A stretch of 34,318 nt of DNA from Acidobacteriota bacterium (GTDB lineage Bacteria; Acidobacteriota; Blastocatellia; Pyrinomonadales; Pyrinomonadaceae), in the NCBI GenBank assembly GCA_018269075.1, contig JAFDVJ010000087.1, positions 1 to 34,318 of the forward strand, in the 5' to 3' direction. Numbering within the stretch: position 1 is the first letter of the stretch; each line of letters opens with the position of its first letter. This document shows, in pieces, positions 26,601 to 33,908 of the stretch. A model generated the notes under the pieces. That model searched no databases and was not told the DNA's origin. It saw only the letters and a list, made by a program, of their open reading frames with translations. A program made the translations under genes and the position numbers.

Positions 26601-27310
26601 CGTTCGACGGTCTCGCCGTCCAGCCGGGCGAACAGCCGTGGAAGGCGCGCGCCGCCAATCTCGAGGTCCGCGCCGACAGCGACGGCCTCTACAAGATCAC
26701 CGGCGGACGGCTCGCAAAGATTCGCGCCGGCTATTACACCGATCCGCTCGTCACCGCGAACGGCCGCTGGGCGATCGCCGTCAAATACACGGAAAGCGAG
26801 GAAGACTACGGCGGCACGCTCGTCCGCGTCAACCTGCTGACGAACAAGGAGTTCAAGGTCAAGATCGAGTCCGAATACCAGGTCCCGGAACCAGTCGCCT
26901 TTCTGCCCGCGCTCAATAAAGTGCTGATCTTCAACAGTTACGGCGAGGGCGAGGGCGAGGGCGAGCTCCAGCCCGACCAGCGCGACGGCCAGTTTTATCT
27001 GCTCGACGCCGACACCGGAATCGTCCAGCCCGCGCCGGGCGAGTCGCGCCCGCTGCTCCAGCAGACGTTCCGCCCGCTTCAGCCGCGCGGAGGCGTGCCG
27101 GACGAATTCTGGGCCGTGCTGCCCGACCGCGAAAAGGAGCTGACGAGGTTCGGCGTTTACAACGCCCGGACGCTCGTCTTCAAACCGCTGATCGTCGTAC
27201 CGCGGATCGTCTTCACGAGTATGGATGTCTGGGTCGACGAGCCGGAGAACAAATTCTATTTCGTCTACGAGGGCCAGCTGCTCGCGCTGCCGCTGCCGAA
27301 GGCCAAATAG
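23621..27310 (+). CDS. Exported HEAT-like repeat protein with C-terminal beta domain, paralog 2
   Basis: Same architecture as its two neighbours, 1229 residues. The N-terminal hydrophobic signal (residues 5-24, ISAVVLCIALLVLGLFFF) is longer and could be uncleaved. The family segment EMPAPPPP...PPNDDAPTDDLLTYW is followed by helical repeats (about 80-740) containing LLPWLEDPKWAKDTSG (350) and ALAAERYLETED (about 674). A 40-residue Asn/Thr-rich insert (ANANVAVNRPPTNTGGTVNP, about 405-424) and a second at about 495-515 are absent from the others. The middle domain (770-920) has ELVMVGRNGGRRVF and a CQSC pair. A long acidic/basic coiled-coil stretch follows at about 921-968, then the beta domain (1020-1229) ending SMDVWVDEPENKFYFVYEG. 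AGAGG lies 10 nt before the ATG. Four GGCGAG hexamers (26942-26965) encode Gly-Glu repeats. Function unknown. Confidence 0.85.
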   Translation: MRRFISAVVLCIALLVLGLFFFRPATRAEGNPLANLLEMPAPPPPNPGFRITAGERDEKFFDKKNPPNDDAPTDDLLTYWKYQNQFDPKFAYAIKPSEKTVGRLMDEIEKKPEMLSELLGVMPEGKDTAEFVKRLYDDEVSKRSFDPSWRSETKKWLTYHSPYFSDELAQMAEQAADTKEYVTNQDEVLALARVDWERARPLLDRMLGNSDQPIAQTLARWAYYQHALAVNDSLDIDKYRKELQETVENKNLQPGNRDLAMDALVESGDFPGRDDWYYSLLEDETLYELKVNGQVYTGLTTMLNHSPPDKYVEKMIELAGSSNPTVRNAAVKNLSALIDNIKTPEIVTALLPWLEDPKWAKDTSGTRSKLVYALRNFAIPESVPGLIAMLNEKEYVEVETTANANVAVNRPPTNTGGTVNPVSKTQITYPYRSAAIMALEKQRSPLAVGPLRQLLSVVEEWERPGLVRTLLVSNGFSIPEQIDGLEEAAKAMAQTEQNANSANAVSETSVDVASNPQLSLRMLIGTQLTTIEDVSEELVAATINRISLLDKRNPAAAAALRQIVQNWKGAAINSLLLRDLKNGKGTAEGIVKLLIIRKELREKQFNEITDASGGSPLGLGITACLLEDVNGYDALLDGDNVEAKTALLGCARLIRAPLPLQKVAVNLQSPNKLLALAAERYLETEDSAEARRLVLARHPNEARILGARVSFMSDENVTTDFSTLARDLFTSVNEAFLALPAYYFYSYSANDFLAAERKLQKEVKENQDLIGIYAYNNNFVRIYRDRTVFSWQDDPARYRERVLDPAEFEGFKNFLIAQRVDELPPFLSGCQSCEEKELVMVGRNGGRRVFLKADAPPPFFVELENIFAEFRRQPAQIHYYLEKDVPGLEVLFADENYKAATVWKNGDDFRLLIDDASLRKKAEKEAEEKQVEPTDNVDETELTEAKKAEMEKLARENEKLARQQEYASYVWYRFDRTRLLETTAQPPGIEFVPTFDGLAVQPGEQPWKARAANLEVRADSDGLYKITGGRLAKIRAGYYTDPLVTANGRWAIAVKYTESEEDYGGTLVRVNLLTNKEFKVKIESEYQVPEPVAFLPALNKVLIFNSYGEGEGEGELQPDQRDGQFYLLDADTGIVQPAPGESRPLLQQTFRPLQPRGGVPDEFWAVLPDREKELTRFGVYNARTLVFKPLIVVPRIVFTSMDVWVDEPENKFYFVYEGQLLALPLPKAK
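26942..26965 (+). repeat. Hexamer microsatellite (GGCGAG)4 within paralog 2
   Basis: Four exact GGCGAG copies encode a Gly-Glu run in a loop of the C-terminal beta domain. Neither neighbouring paralog has it at this place. In-frame slippage would change only the loop length. Confidence 0.9.
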
Positions 27311-27330
27311 CCGGAAACGGTCGGATTTTC

Positions 27331-27361
27331 CCGGGGCGATGCAACTATTTCATCGCCCCGG
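27331..27361. terminator. Strong GC hairpin between paralogs 2 and 3
   Basis: Perfect 11-bp stem (CCGGGGCGATG 27331-27341, CATCGCCCCGG 27351-27361) with a 9-nt loop, 20 bp after the paralog 2 stop. No U-tract follows, so it may be a partial terminator, an RNA-stabilising 3' end or a processing site that separates expression of the two genes. Confidence 0.5.
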
Positions 27362-27429
27362 CGCACCAAAGCCTGTGAGCATCCGGCTTTACCGCCGCCC
27401 CCCGGCGATTTCGACAAGGAGAATCTCAA

Positions 27430-30400
27430 ATGCGTCCGATCCGGCTTCCGGCCTGGCTGATAATTTTTGTTTTGACCGCGGCCGTCGCCGGTCAGACCGG
27501 CAAAGCGAACAGCCTCGTCAAACGGCTGCTCGAGCTGCCCGCGCCGCCGCCCGCGACCGTTTCGGAGACGGATTCGAAAACGGTCCGCCCGCCGGAATTT
27601 TACGATCCGAAAAACGTGCCGCCCGACGACGCGCCGCTCGCCGACCTGCTCGATTACTGGTCGCGGCAAAACAGTTCCTTCGACGAGTTTCGCTATAATC
27701 ATCAGCCGAACCGCGAATCGCTCCAACGGATCCTTGCCGCGATCGAGGAAAATCACGCGCTCCTGACTTCCTACCTGAAGCTGCTGCCCGACGATTCCGA
27801 AACCGTCGAAATGGTCAGGCGGATCTACACGGAGGATCGGGAAGCCCTGTCCTACGTCGGGTTTTCGCCGGTCAGGGACTGGCTACTGAACCACAGCGAT
27901 GTCTTTATCGACGAATTGATCGAAAGTGTCCGCTCGATCAAGGCCGAAAACGGGCGGATCAATAACCAGAAGGCGCTGATCTCGCTCGCGCGGGTCGACT
28001 GGAGCCGCGCCAAACCCTTCATCGACGTTTTCGAAAACGATCCGGAACGGTCCGAAAGCTACGCGCTGGCCAAATACGTGCTCTATCATCACGCGCTCAA
28101 AACGGGCAGCGAAAGCGACGCCGAGCGTTACCGGAACGAGCTCGAAAAACTCGTCGAGGACAAAAAAGGCTCGTACAAATCGCGTGATCTGGCGATGGAC
28201 GCGCTCGTGCTCGGCAGCGATTTTCCGGGCCGCGACGACTGGTATCTTTCGCTGCTCGAAGACGAAACGCTGCTCGAGCTGCAGGAAAACGGCTACACGG
28301 GTCTGACCACGCTGGTTCGTTTTATGCCGAACCAGCGCGAAAAATGGCTCGATTCTATGCTCCGCCTGCTCGACGCCGGAAAGCCCGCCCCGCGCTCGGT
28401 CGCCGTTCGCAATCTTTACCAGATCAACGCTTTCGGCCAAAAGGAAATCCTCGTCAAAATGCTGCCGTGGCTCACCGACCCGAACTGGGCGCGGGAATCT
28501 TCCCAGCGCGAAAGGAAGGGGCTGATCGGGTCCTTCGGCGAAATCGACGTGCCGGAAAGCGTTCCCGGCCTGATCTCGATCGTCCTCAACGAAGACGATC
28601 GAGATCGCGAGGAAGCCGTCACGTCGCTCGTCAGATACCGGCGGCCCGAAACCGTCCCGATCTTCCGGCGGCTGCTGTTCGACAACCGGAACGTCGAGCT
28701 GCGCGACACGCTGATCGAAGCGCTCGTCGCCACCGACGGTTTTTCGGTCGGGGAAGAGATCGACGCCCTCGAAGGCTTCGCCGATTCGATGCTGGCCGCG
28801 CGAAAAGCGGAAAATTCCGACGCCGAGCCCGACGAATCGGAAAAAACCCCGTCGATCGAATACAGCCTCGGACATTTTCTGGCGAATAATCCGAAACTGG
28901 GCGACGCGCTGGTCCGGGCGACGATCGCGCGGATCGGGGCGCTCGAAAAAAGCCGTCCAGAAATCGCCGCCCTCCTGCTGGAATTCCTCCAGAGCTGGGA
29001 GAACCCGCTGGCCGATCTGGAAATGCTCGGGCGGATGAACGCCGGCCGCGTCGACGACGCCCAGCTCATCAAAATGCTGACGAATCGTCGTGAAATCAGG
29101 GAACGGCTGGCGAACGAGCTGCCGCTCTGGCGCGGAAAAAGCCCCGTTCTGCGGGCGTTCTGCACGGTCATTTCGGAAGATAAAGCTGAGGCCGCGGCGA
29201 TCCTGCGCGAGGCGCGGCCGGAAACCGCCGCCGCGCTCTTCGCCTTCGCGCGGCTCGTCCGAATGCCGCTGCCGGTCGGGGAGGCGGCCGCGCTGATGAA
29301 AAATCCCGATAAGCTGACGGCGCTCGCCGCCGAGCGTTATCTCGAATCGGAAGACGGCGTCGCGGCCCGCAGCCGGCTGCTCGCCGAACATCGGGGCGAA
29401 GCCCGGATGCTCGGCGCGCGGATCGGGTTCGTGCCGGACGAAAAGGCCGATTTCAAACCGCTCGAACTGATGCTGAACAGTCTGTTTATGAGCGTCAGCT
29501 CGAGTTATTACGCATCTCCCGACATCAAACCGCTGATCGACGCCGAAAACGGCATCCGGCGGGAGTTCACCGACAACAAGGATCTGACGGCGGTCTACGG
29601 GTTTCTCAAAAACGAGCCGGCCGGCCACTCGGTTCTGCGCGTTTACACGGACCGGATCGTCTTCACCTTTTACGAAGACGAGGCCCGCTACTGGACGAAA
29701 ACCGTTTCCGGCAAAGAATACGAGGCCCTGCTCGGCTTTATCGTCGCCGGCGGGATCGACGCTTTGGGCTCTTCCTACAGCCGGGAGGAAGAGGAGATCG
29801 AGGAATTCGTGATGCTCGGGCGCGACGGCGGCCGGCGCATCCTTTTCAGCCCCGGCCGCCGGGAGCCGAAGCTGGCGGAGCTGGCGAACTTTTTCGAGGC
29901 TTTCCGGAACGACCGGCTCGATCTGCATTACCGGCTGTCGGAAAAAATCGACGGCCTCCGCGTGCTGCTCGCCGACAAGTCGCTGCTCGCCCAAACGGTC
30001 TGGAAAAACGGCGGCGATCTGCGCGTCCTGATCGCCGACCAAACGGAGCGGGAGAAAATCGATAAAGAACTGGAGGAACAGGAAAATTCCGAGCGCGCGG
30101 TTCTGAACCGACCGGATCGGGAAAATCTTTACGAACTACAGCGCCGGCGCCGCGCTCTGGCGGCCTACCGGCATCTGTCGTGGCGCGGCTTCGCGAACGG
30201 CAAACTCGGACCTGAACGGGTCGAGCAGCCGGCGGCGATCGATTATCTGGCCGACTTCCGGCACGGCGTGATAATCGGCCTCACCTCCTACGCGTTCACG
30301 CCCGAGACGCTTTGGCGGCGGCTCGGCGATTCCGAAATCCGCACCGAGCCGTTTTACGGCGGCCGGCTGGTCAAAATCGGTCCCGGCGGCCAGACGGTCG

Positions 30401-31020
30401 TCAAACCGGGGATATACAGGAAACCGCTCGTCACGCCCGACGGCAAATGGATCGTCGCCGCCGAAGCCGACGAAGAAGGATTTTATCTGCCCAACAAAGT
30501 TGTCCGGATCGAGCTCGCGACCGGCCGCGAAATTCCCGTCGACATCGCCCCGGCCGACGAATTTTATCCGGTCGCCTATCTTTCCGCGCAGAACCGGGTG
30601 CTGCTCTATCGCGGCCGTGACCAAAACCGGCTAATAATCAGTCCCAACCGCGATTTCGACCGGCCGACGGCCAAAAACCCGAGTCCGGCGACGCCCGAAT
30701 ACTATCTGCTCGACCCGGCGACCGGCGCGGCGCGGCTCGTGAGGGGCGAGTTTCGGCCGCTCGAAGACCAGACTTTTCGCGCTTTGCAGCCGGCCGGCCG
30801 GCCGAATCTTTACTGGGCGGCGATCTATGACGAAAAGCTCGCCGCGACGACGCTCGGCTACTACGACCCGGTCGCTTTCGCGTTTACGCCGGTGATGAAG
30901 ATTCCGACGATCGCGCTCGACAGTATGGACGTCTGGGTCGACGAAAAGGGAGCAGAGGTCTACTTCGTTTACGGCGGCCAGCTGCTCGCGCTGCCGCTCC
31001 GGCCGGACGGGCAAAAATAA
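27430..31020 (+). CDS. Exported HEAT-like repeat protein with C-terminal beta domain, paralog 3
   Basis: The third tandem family member has 1196 residues. The signal peptide is residues 1-20 (LPAWLIIFVLTAAVAG), then LLELPAPPP...PPDDAPLADLLDYW. The helical-repeat region (about 80-700) includes DDWYLSLLEDETLLELQE (about 270), MLPWLTDPNWARES (344) and ALAAERYLESEDG (about 630). The middle domain (735-870) has LRVYTDRIVFTF and EFVMLGRDGGRRILF. A charged helix at about 875-915 leads to a beta-rich end (about 970-1196) with GIYRKPLVTPDGKWIVAAEA and SMDVWVDEKGAEVYFVYGGQ. Its N-terminal segment is closest to paralog 1, its extreme C-terminus to paralog 2. AAGGAG lies 8 nt before the ATG, and a 119-bp gap with a hairpin separates it from paralog 2. 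No enzyme motif seen; role unknown, probably the same compartment as its paralogs. Confidence 0.85.
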   Translation: MRPIRLPAWLIIFVLTAAVAGQTGKANSLVKRLLELPAPPPATVSETDSKTVRPPEFYDPKNVPPDDAPLADLLDYWSRQNSSFDEFRYNHQPNRESLQRILAAIEENHALLTSYLKLLPDDSETVEMVRRIYTEDREALSYVGFSPVRDWLLNHSDVFIDELIESVRSIKAENGRINNQKALISLARVDWSRAKPFIDVFENDPERSESYALAKYVLYHHALKTGSESDAERYRNELEKLVEDKKGSYKSRDLAMDALVLGSDFPGRDDWYLSLLEDETLLELQENGYTGLTTLVRFMPNQREKWLDSMLRLLDAGKPAPRSVAVRNLYQINAFGQKEILVKMLPWLTDPNWARESSQRERKGLIGSFGEIDVPESVPGLISIVLNEDDRDREEAVTSLVRYRRPETVPIFRRLLFDNRNVELRDTLIEALVATDGFSVGEEIDALEGFADSMLAARKAENSDAEPDESEKTPSIEYSLGHFLANNPKLGDALVRATIARIGALEKSRPEIAALLLEFLQSWENPLADLEMLGRMNAGRVDDAQLIKMLTNRREIRERLANELPLWRGKSPVLRAFCTVISEDKAEAAAILREARPETAAALFAFARLVRMPLPVGEAAALMKNPDKLTALAAERYLESEDGVAARSRLLAEHRGEARMLGARIGFVPDEKADFKPLELMLNSLFMSVSSSYYASPDIKPLIDAENGIRREFTDNKDLTAVYGFLKNEPAGHSVLRVYTDRIVFTFYEDEARYWTKTVSGKEYEALLGFIVAGGIDALGSSYSREEEEIEEFVMLGRDGGRRILFSPGRREPKLAELANFFEAFRNDRLDLHYRLSEKIDGLRVLLADKSLLAQTVWKNGGDLRVLIADQTEREKIDKELEEQENSERAVLNRPDRENLYELQRRRRALAAYRHLSWRGFANGKLGPERVEQPAAIDYLADFRHGVIIGLTSYAFTPETLWRRLGDSEIRTEPFYGGRLVKIGPGGQTVVKPGIYRKPLVTPDGKWIVAAEADEEGFYLPNKVVRIELATGREIPVDIAPADEFYPVAYLSAQNRVLLYRGRDQNRLIISPNRDFDRPTAKNPSPATPEYYLLDPATGAARLVRGEFRPLEDQTFRALQPAGRPNLYWAAIYDEKLAATTLGYYDPVAFAFTPVMKIPTIALDSMDVWVDEKGAEVYFVYGGQLLALPLRPDGQK

Positions 31021-31029
31021 TTTGCGCGG

Positions 31030-31058
31030 TTGCCATTCGGCCGGAAAAAGTGTTTAAT
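31030..31058 (+). promoter_or_regulatory. Candidate sigma70-type promoter of rpsU
   Basis: TTGCCA (31030-31035), 17 bp, TTTAAT (31053-31058), giving a short leader of about 45 nt before the rpsU start. Confidence 0.45.
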
Positions 31059-31110
31059 GGTTGTTTGCTCTCCGTAGCGGATCTTATGCCGAAAAGGAGG
31101 TGAGAAAGAT

Positions 31111-31365
31111 ATGGCTTATGTAAGCGTCAACAACAACGAATCGATCGAAAGCGCGCTGCGTCGCTTCAAACGCAAAGTGATGACCGAAGAGATCATCAAG
31201 GACCTGAAGAAACACGCGCATTTCGTTCCGCCGGGTCAGAAGGCGAAGCTCAAATCGCAGAACGCCCGCAAGCGCAACCGCAAGCGGATGCGTCCGATGC
31301 GTCCGATGAACGCCGGACCGGGACAGGGTTCGAATCCGAATCCGAATCCGAACTTCAACCGATAA
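31111..31365 (+). CDS. rpsU: 30S ribosomal protein S21
   Basis: Small-subunit protein near the 3' end of 16S rRNA that aids initiation. The N-terminal half is unmistakable (VNNNESIESALRRFKRKVMT), followed by the basic helix AKLKSQNARKRNRKRM. The 84-residue length exceeds the usual 60-70, owing to a low-complexity C-terminal tail (MRPMRPMNAGPGQG, then SNPNPNPNFNR) whose codons are near-perfect hexamer repeats. An unusually strong AAAAGGAGGTGAG site precedes the ATG. The gene has its own promoter-like sequence and a strong terminator, so it is probably monocistronic. Confidence 0.95.
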   Translation: MAYVSVNNNESIESALRRFKRKVMTEEIIKDLKKHAHFVPPGQKAKLKSQNARKRNRKRMRPMRPMNAGPGQGSNPNPNPNFNR

Positions 31366-31385
31366 CTTTGGATATTTATTTTGTC

Positions 31386-31440
31386 AGGCGTGATGTAAAT
31401 CCGGTTTCGCTCGAAACGATTTGCATCACGCCTATCTTCT
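31386..31440 (+). terminator. Terminator of rpsU
   Basis: A 16-bp stem (AGGCGTGATGTAAATC 31386-31401 with GATTTGCATCACGCCT 31418-31433, one non-Watson-Crick pair) and 16-nt loop, followed by ATCTTCTTTT. Starts 20 bp after the stop codon. Confidence 0.85.
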
Positions 31441-31469
31441 TTTAAACTATCTGGATTGAATCCGAAACA

Positions 31470-32213
31470 ATGACACGTATTCTGATCACCAACGACGACG
31501 GCTACCACTCGGAGGGCATCACCGCGCTCGAAAACGCATTGTCGGAGCTCGGCGACGTCTACGTCGTCGCGCCGGCCTCGGAAATGTCGGGCGCGTCGCA
31601 CAGCCTGACGCTCGCGCGGCCGCTCCGGATCCGGCAGATCGACGCCCGCCACTGGACGGTCGACGGGACGCCGACCGACTGCGTGACGCTCGCCTTAAAC
31701 CGCATCCTGCCGCCCGAGGAACGGCCGCACATCTGCGCGTCGGGCATCAATCACGGCCCGAATCTCGGCGACGACGCGACCTATTCCGGGACGGTCGCCG
31801 GCGCGCTCGAAGCGACGATCCTCGGCGTTCCGGGGATCGCCTTCAGCCTCGCCGCGAGCCGCAGTCTCGATTTCGCCGAAGCGATCCGCGTCGCCCGCGA
31901 AATCACGCAAAAAGCGCTCGCCGAAGGGCTGCCGGAAAACACGCTGCTCAACGTCAACGTGCCGAAGGGCGTGCCGAAAGGACTCCGGATCACGAAACAG
32001 GGCTTCAAAAACGCGCGGCCGGTCATCTCCGAGCAGATCGACCCGCGCGGCAAGCCGTATTACTGGATCGGCGAGCTCCGCGAGGGCTTTCACGCCGAGG
32101 GCGGCACCGATTTCGAAGCGATCGACGAGGGCTTTGTCTCGGTCACGCCGATGCGCAGCGATCTGACGAATCACCGGGCGATCGAGCTGCTCAAAAAATG
32201 GGAGCAAAGCTGA
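31470..32213 (+). CDS. surE: 5'/3'-nucleotidase SurE
   Basis: Metal-dependent phosphatase that removes phosphate from nucleoside monophosphates, linked with stationary-phase survival. The metal-binding N-terminus is N8-D9-D10-G (ILITNDDGYHS), Ser40 lies in APASEMSGASHS, and N94/N98 in SGINHGPNLG. The central TYSGTVAGALEATILGVPGIA matches the family. Length 247 aa, complete. The start at 31470 (ATG) has no strong upstream purine box. The 3' end overlaps the pcm start, the widespread surE-pcm pairing, in which both genes serve repair and survival. Confidence 0.96.
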   Translation: MTRILITNDDGYHSEGITALENALSELGDVYVVAPASEMSGASHSLTLARPLRIRQIDARHWTVDGTPTDCVTLALNRILPPEERPHICASGINHGPNLGDDATYSGTVAGALEATILGVPGIAFSLAASRSLDFAEAIRVAREITQKALAEGLPENTLLNVNVPKGVPKGLRITKQGFKNARPVISEQIDPRGKPYYWIGELREGFHAEGGTDFEAIDEGFVSVTPMRSDLTNHRAIELLKKWEQS

Positions 32214-32860
32214 TGGCCGACGGTTACGAAATCCTGCGCGAAAATATGGTCAAACGGCTGCGCGACCATTACGGGATTCGCGATCTGCGCGTGCTCGAAG
32301 TGATGAACCGGCTGCCGCGCCATATTTTCGTGCCCGAGGCGATCAAGCATCAGGCCTACAAGGACAACGCGCTGCCGATCGCCTCGAACCAGACGATCTC
32401 GCAGCCCTACATCGTCGCGCGGATGACCGAGCTGCTCGAGCTCGCGCCGGCGGCGCGGATCCTCGAGATCGGCGCCGGTTCGGGCTACCAGACCGCCGTG
32501 CTGGCGAGCATCGCCGGCCAGATCTTCGCGATCGAACGGATCCCGAATCTCGCCGCCGACGCGCAGGACCGGATCCAGCGGCTCGGCTTTCACAACGTCA
32601 AGCTGCGCTGCGCCGACGGCACCAACGGCTGGGACGTCTACGCGCCGTTTGACGGGATTCTGGTCGCCGCCGGCAGCCCCGAGATCCCGCAGCCGCTGCT
32701 CCGGCAGTTAAAGCCCGGCGGGCGGCTCGTGATCCCGATCGGGCCGGATCATAAAACCCAGAACCTGATCCGCGTGACGCGTGCCCCGAACGGCTATCAG
32801 ACCGAAGATTTCGGGCCCTGCTCGTTCGTCCCGCTGATCGGCGAGCACGGGTGGAAATGA
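32213..32860 (+). CDS. pcm: Protein-L-isoaspartate O-methyltransferase
   Basis: Methylates isoaspartyl residues in aged proteins using S-adenosylmethionine, starting their repair. The PCMT signature is present: QTISQPYIVARMTELLEL, the SAM motif I ILEIGAGSGYQTAVLA, and DGILVAAGSPEIPQPLLRQL with LKPGGRLVIPIG as the later motifs. About 215 residues, normal. I prefer the ATG at 32213, which overlaps the surE stop (TGATG) and has GGGAG 8 nt upstream. An ATG 15 bp earlier lacks that spacing. The gene is followed by a heptamer repeat rather than a clear terminator. Confidence 0.96.
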   Translation: MADGYEILRENMVKRLRDHYGIRDLRVLEVMNRLPRHIFVPEAIKHQAYKDNALPIASNQTISQPYIVARMTELLELAPAARILEIGAGSGYQTAVLASIAGQIFAIERIPNLAADAQDRIQRLGFHNVKLRCADGTNGWDVYAPFDGILVAAGSPEIPQPLLRQLKPGGRLVIPIGPDHKTQNLIRVTRAPNGYQTEDFGPCSFVPLIGEHGWK

Positions 32861-32867
32861 AGCGATT

Positions 32868-32896
32868 GCGGATTTCGGATTGCGGATTTCGGATTG
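32868..32896. repeat. Heptanucleotide repeat after pcm
   Basis: Four 7-bp units, alternating GGATTTC and GGATTGC, eight bases after the pcm stop codon. Confidence 0.8.
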
Positions 32897-32995
32897 GTTT
32901 TGTGATGGGGAGGGAACGTTTTTTTCGGAGCGGCGCTGATTTGAGGCGGTTTCTCAAAACATATTTCGGGCGGGTTGTAGTAGAATTTACTTTTT

Positions 32996-33712
32996 ATGAA
33001 ATTTATCGCGCTGTTTTTGGGGATTTTCGAGGACCTTAAAAAGACTTTCTGGTTTCTCGATCCGAATTTACTGATCAACACAATGCTCGACTGGCTCGGC
33101 GCGTACGCGTATCTCGGGCTGTTCTTTATCGTTTTCGCCGAAACCGGGCTCGCCGTCGGCTTTTTTCTGCCGGGCGATTCGCTGCTCGTCGTCGCCGGAT
33201 TGTTCGCCCGCACATACCCGGAAAAGCTCAACGTGGTGCTCGTGATGCTGTCGTTCTTTCTCGGCTCGGTGATCGGCGATTCGACCGGCTACTGGACGGG
33301 CCGGCTGATGGGCAAACGGCTTTTCAACCGCGAAAACTCGCGCATCTTCAAACCGTCGCGCGTCGCCAAAGCGCACGCCTTTTTCGAGAAATACGGGCCG
33401 AAAACCGTCCTGCTCGCGCGGTTCGTGCCGATCGTCCGGACGTTCGCGCCGCTCGTCATCGGCGCCGCCGAGATGCCCTACAAAACGTTTCTGCCCTACA
33501 GCGTCGCCGGCGGTCTTCTGTGGATCTCGACGATGGTGCTGGCCGGCTATTTCTTCGGCACGATGATCGAAAACGCGCTCGGCATCAAATTGCAGGACCA
33601 TATCGAAAAAGTCGTCATCGTCGTCGTCTTCCTGTCGCTGCTGCCGCCGATCATCGAATATCTGAAGCACAAATTCGGGAAAAAGCCCGAATCGACGGAA
33701 GGCGCGGCCTGA
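32996..33712 (+). CDS. DedA-family (SNARE-associated/VTT) membrane protein
   Basis: Integral membrane protein of the DedA group, several members of which move or flip undecaprenyl phosphate or phospholipids and keep the proton gradient. Several helices are visible. The hallmark half-loops are ETGLAVGFFLPGDSLLVVAG (about residues 49-68) and LLARFVPIVRTFAPLVIGAA (about 140-159), with the conserved R-F-x-P-x-x-R-T core. Two later helices (SVAGGLLWISTMVLAGYFFG and VVIVVVFLSLLPPI) precede a basic tail. 238 residues, complete. There is no Shine-Dalgarno before the ATG at 32996. A TAGAAT at 32981-32986 lies so close that a leaderless transcript is possible. Substrate unknown. Confidence 0.92.
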   Translation: MKFIALFLGIFEDLKKTFWFLDPNLLINTMLDWLGAYAYLGLFFIVFAETGLAVGFFLPGDSLLVVAGLFARTYPEKLNVVLVMLSFFLGSVIGDSTGYWTGRLMGKRLFNRENSRIFKPSRVAKAHAFFEKYGPKTVLLARFVPIVRTFAPLVIGAAEMPYKTFLPYSVAGGLLWISTMVLAGYFFGTMIENALGIKLQDHIEKVVIVVVFLSLLPPIIEYLKHKFGKKPESTEGAA

Positions 33713-33741
33713 TTCTTTTCGATTTTCGGTCTTCGGTCTTT

Positions 33742-33776
33742 GATCTTCGATTTTCAGGGCTCGAAAATCAAAGATC
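33742..33776 (+). terminator. Hairpin after the DedA-family gene
   Basis: A 14-bp stem (GATCTTCGATTTTC 33742-33755, GAAAATCAAAGATC 33763-33776, one G-U type pair) with a 7-nt loop, but no T-tract. Possibly an mRNA 3' end; also separates the gene from the tRNA promoter. Confidence 0.45.
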
Positions 33777-33786
33777 GAACGGTCAT

Positions 33787-33815
33787 TTGACTTAATCGAA
33801 AGCCTGTCGTAGAAT
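33787..33815 (+). promoter_or_regulatory. Sigma70-type promoter of tRNA-Pro
   Basis: TTGACT (33787-33792), exactly 17 bp, TAGAAT (33810-33815). Predicted transcription start about 10 bp before the mature tRNA end. Confidence 0.75.
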
Positions 33816-33831
33816 CTAAAACTTGGCTTGA

Positions 33832-33908
33832 CGGGGCGTGGCTCAGCCTGGTAGAGCGCACGGTTCGGGACCGTGAGGTCGGATGTTCAAATCATCTCGC
33901 CCCGACCA
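33832..33908 (+). tRNA. tRNA-Pro, anticodon CGG
   Basis: Full cloverleaf of 77 nt with encoded CCA. The acceptor stem CGGGGCG pairs with CGCCCCG; the D stem is GCTC/GAGC. The anticodon stem CACGG/CCGTG encloses loop TTCGGGA, placing CGG at 33866-33868. The T stem GGATG/CATCT has loop TTCAAAT. The discriminator is A33905, followed by CCA. Its 3' half is a typical attachment site for tyrosine recombinases, and such a gene lies directly downstream. Confidence 0.96.

Noticed and set aside
27883..30042. 719-codon minus-strand open frame opposite paralog 3
   Set aside because: Same codon-bias artefact as opposite paralog 2, with no start signal or homology.
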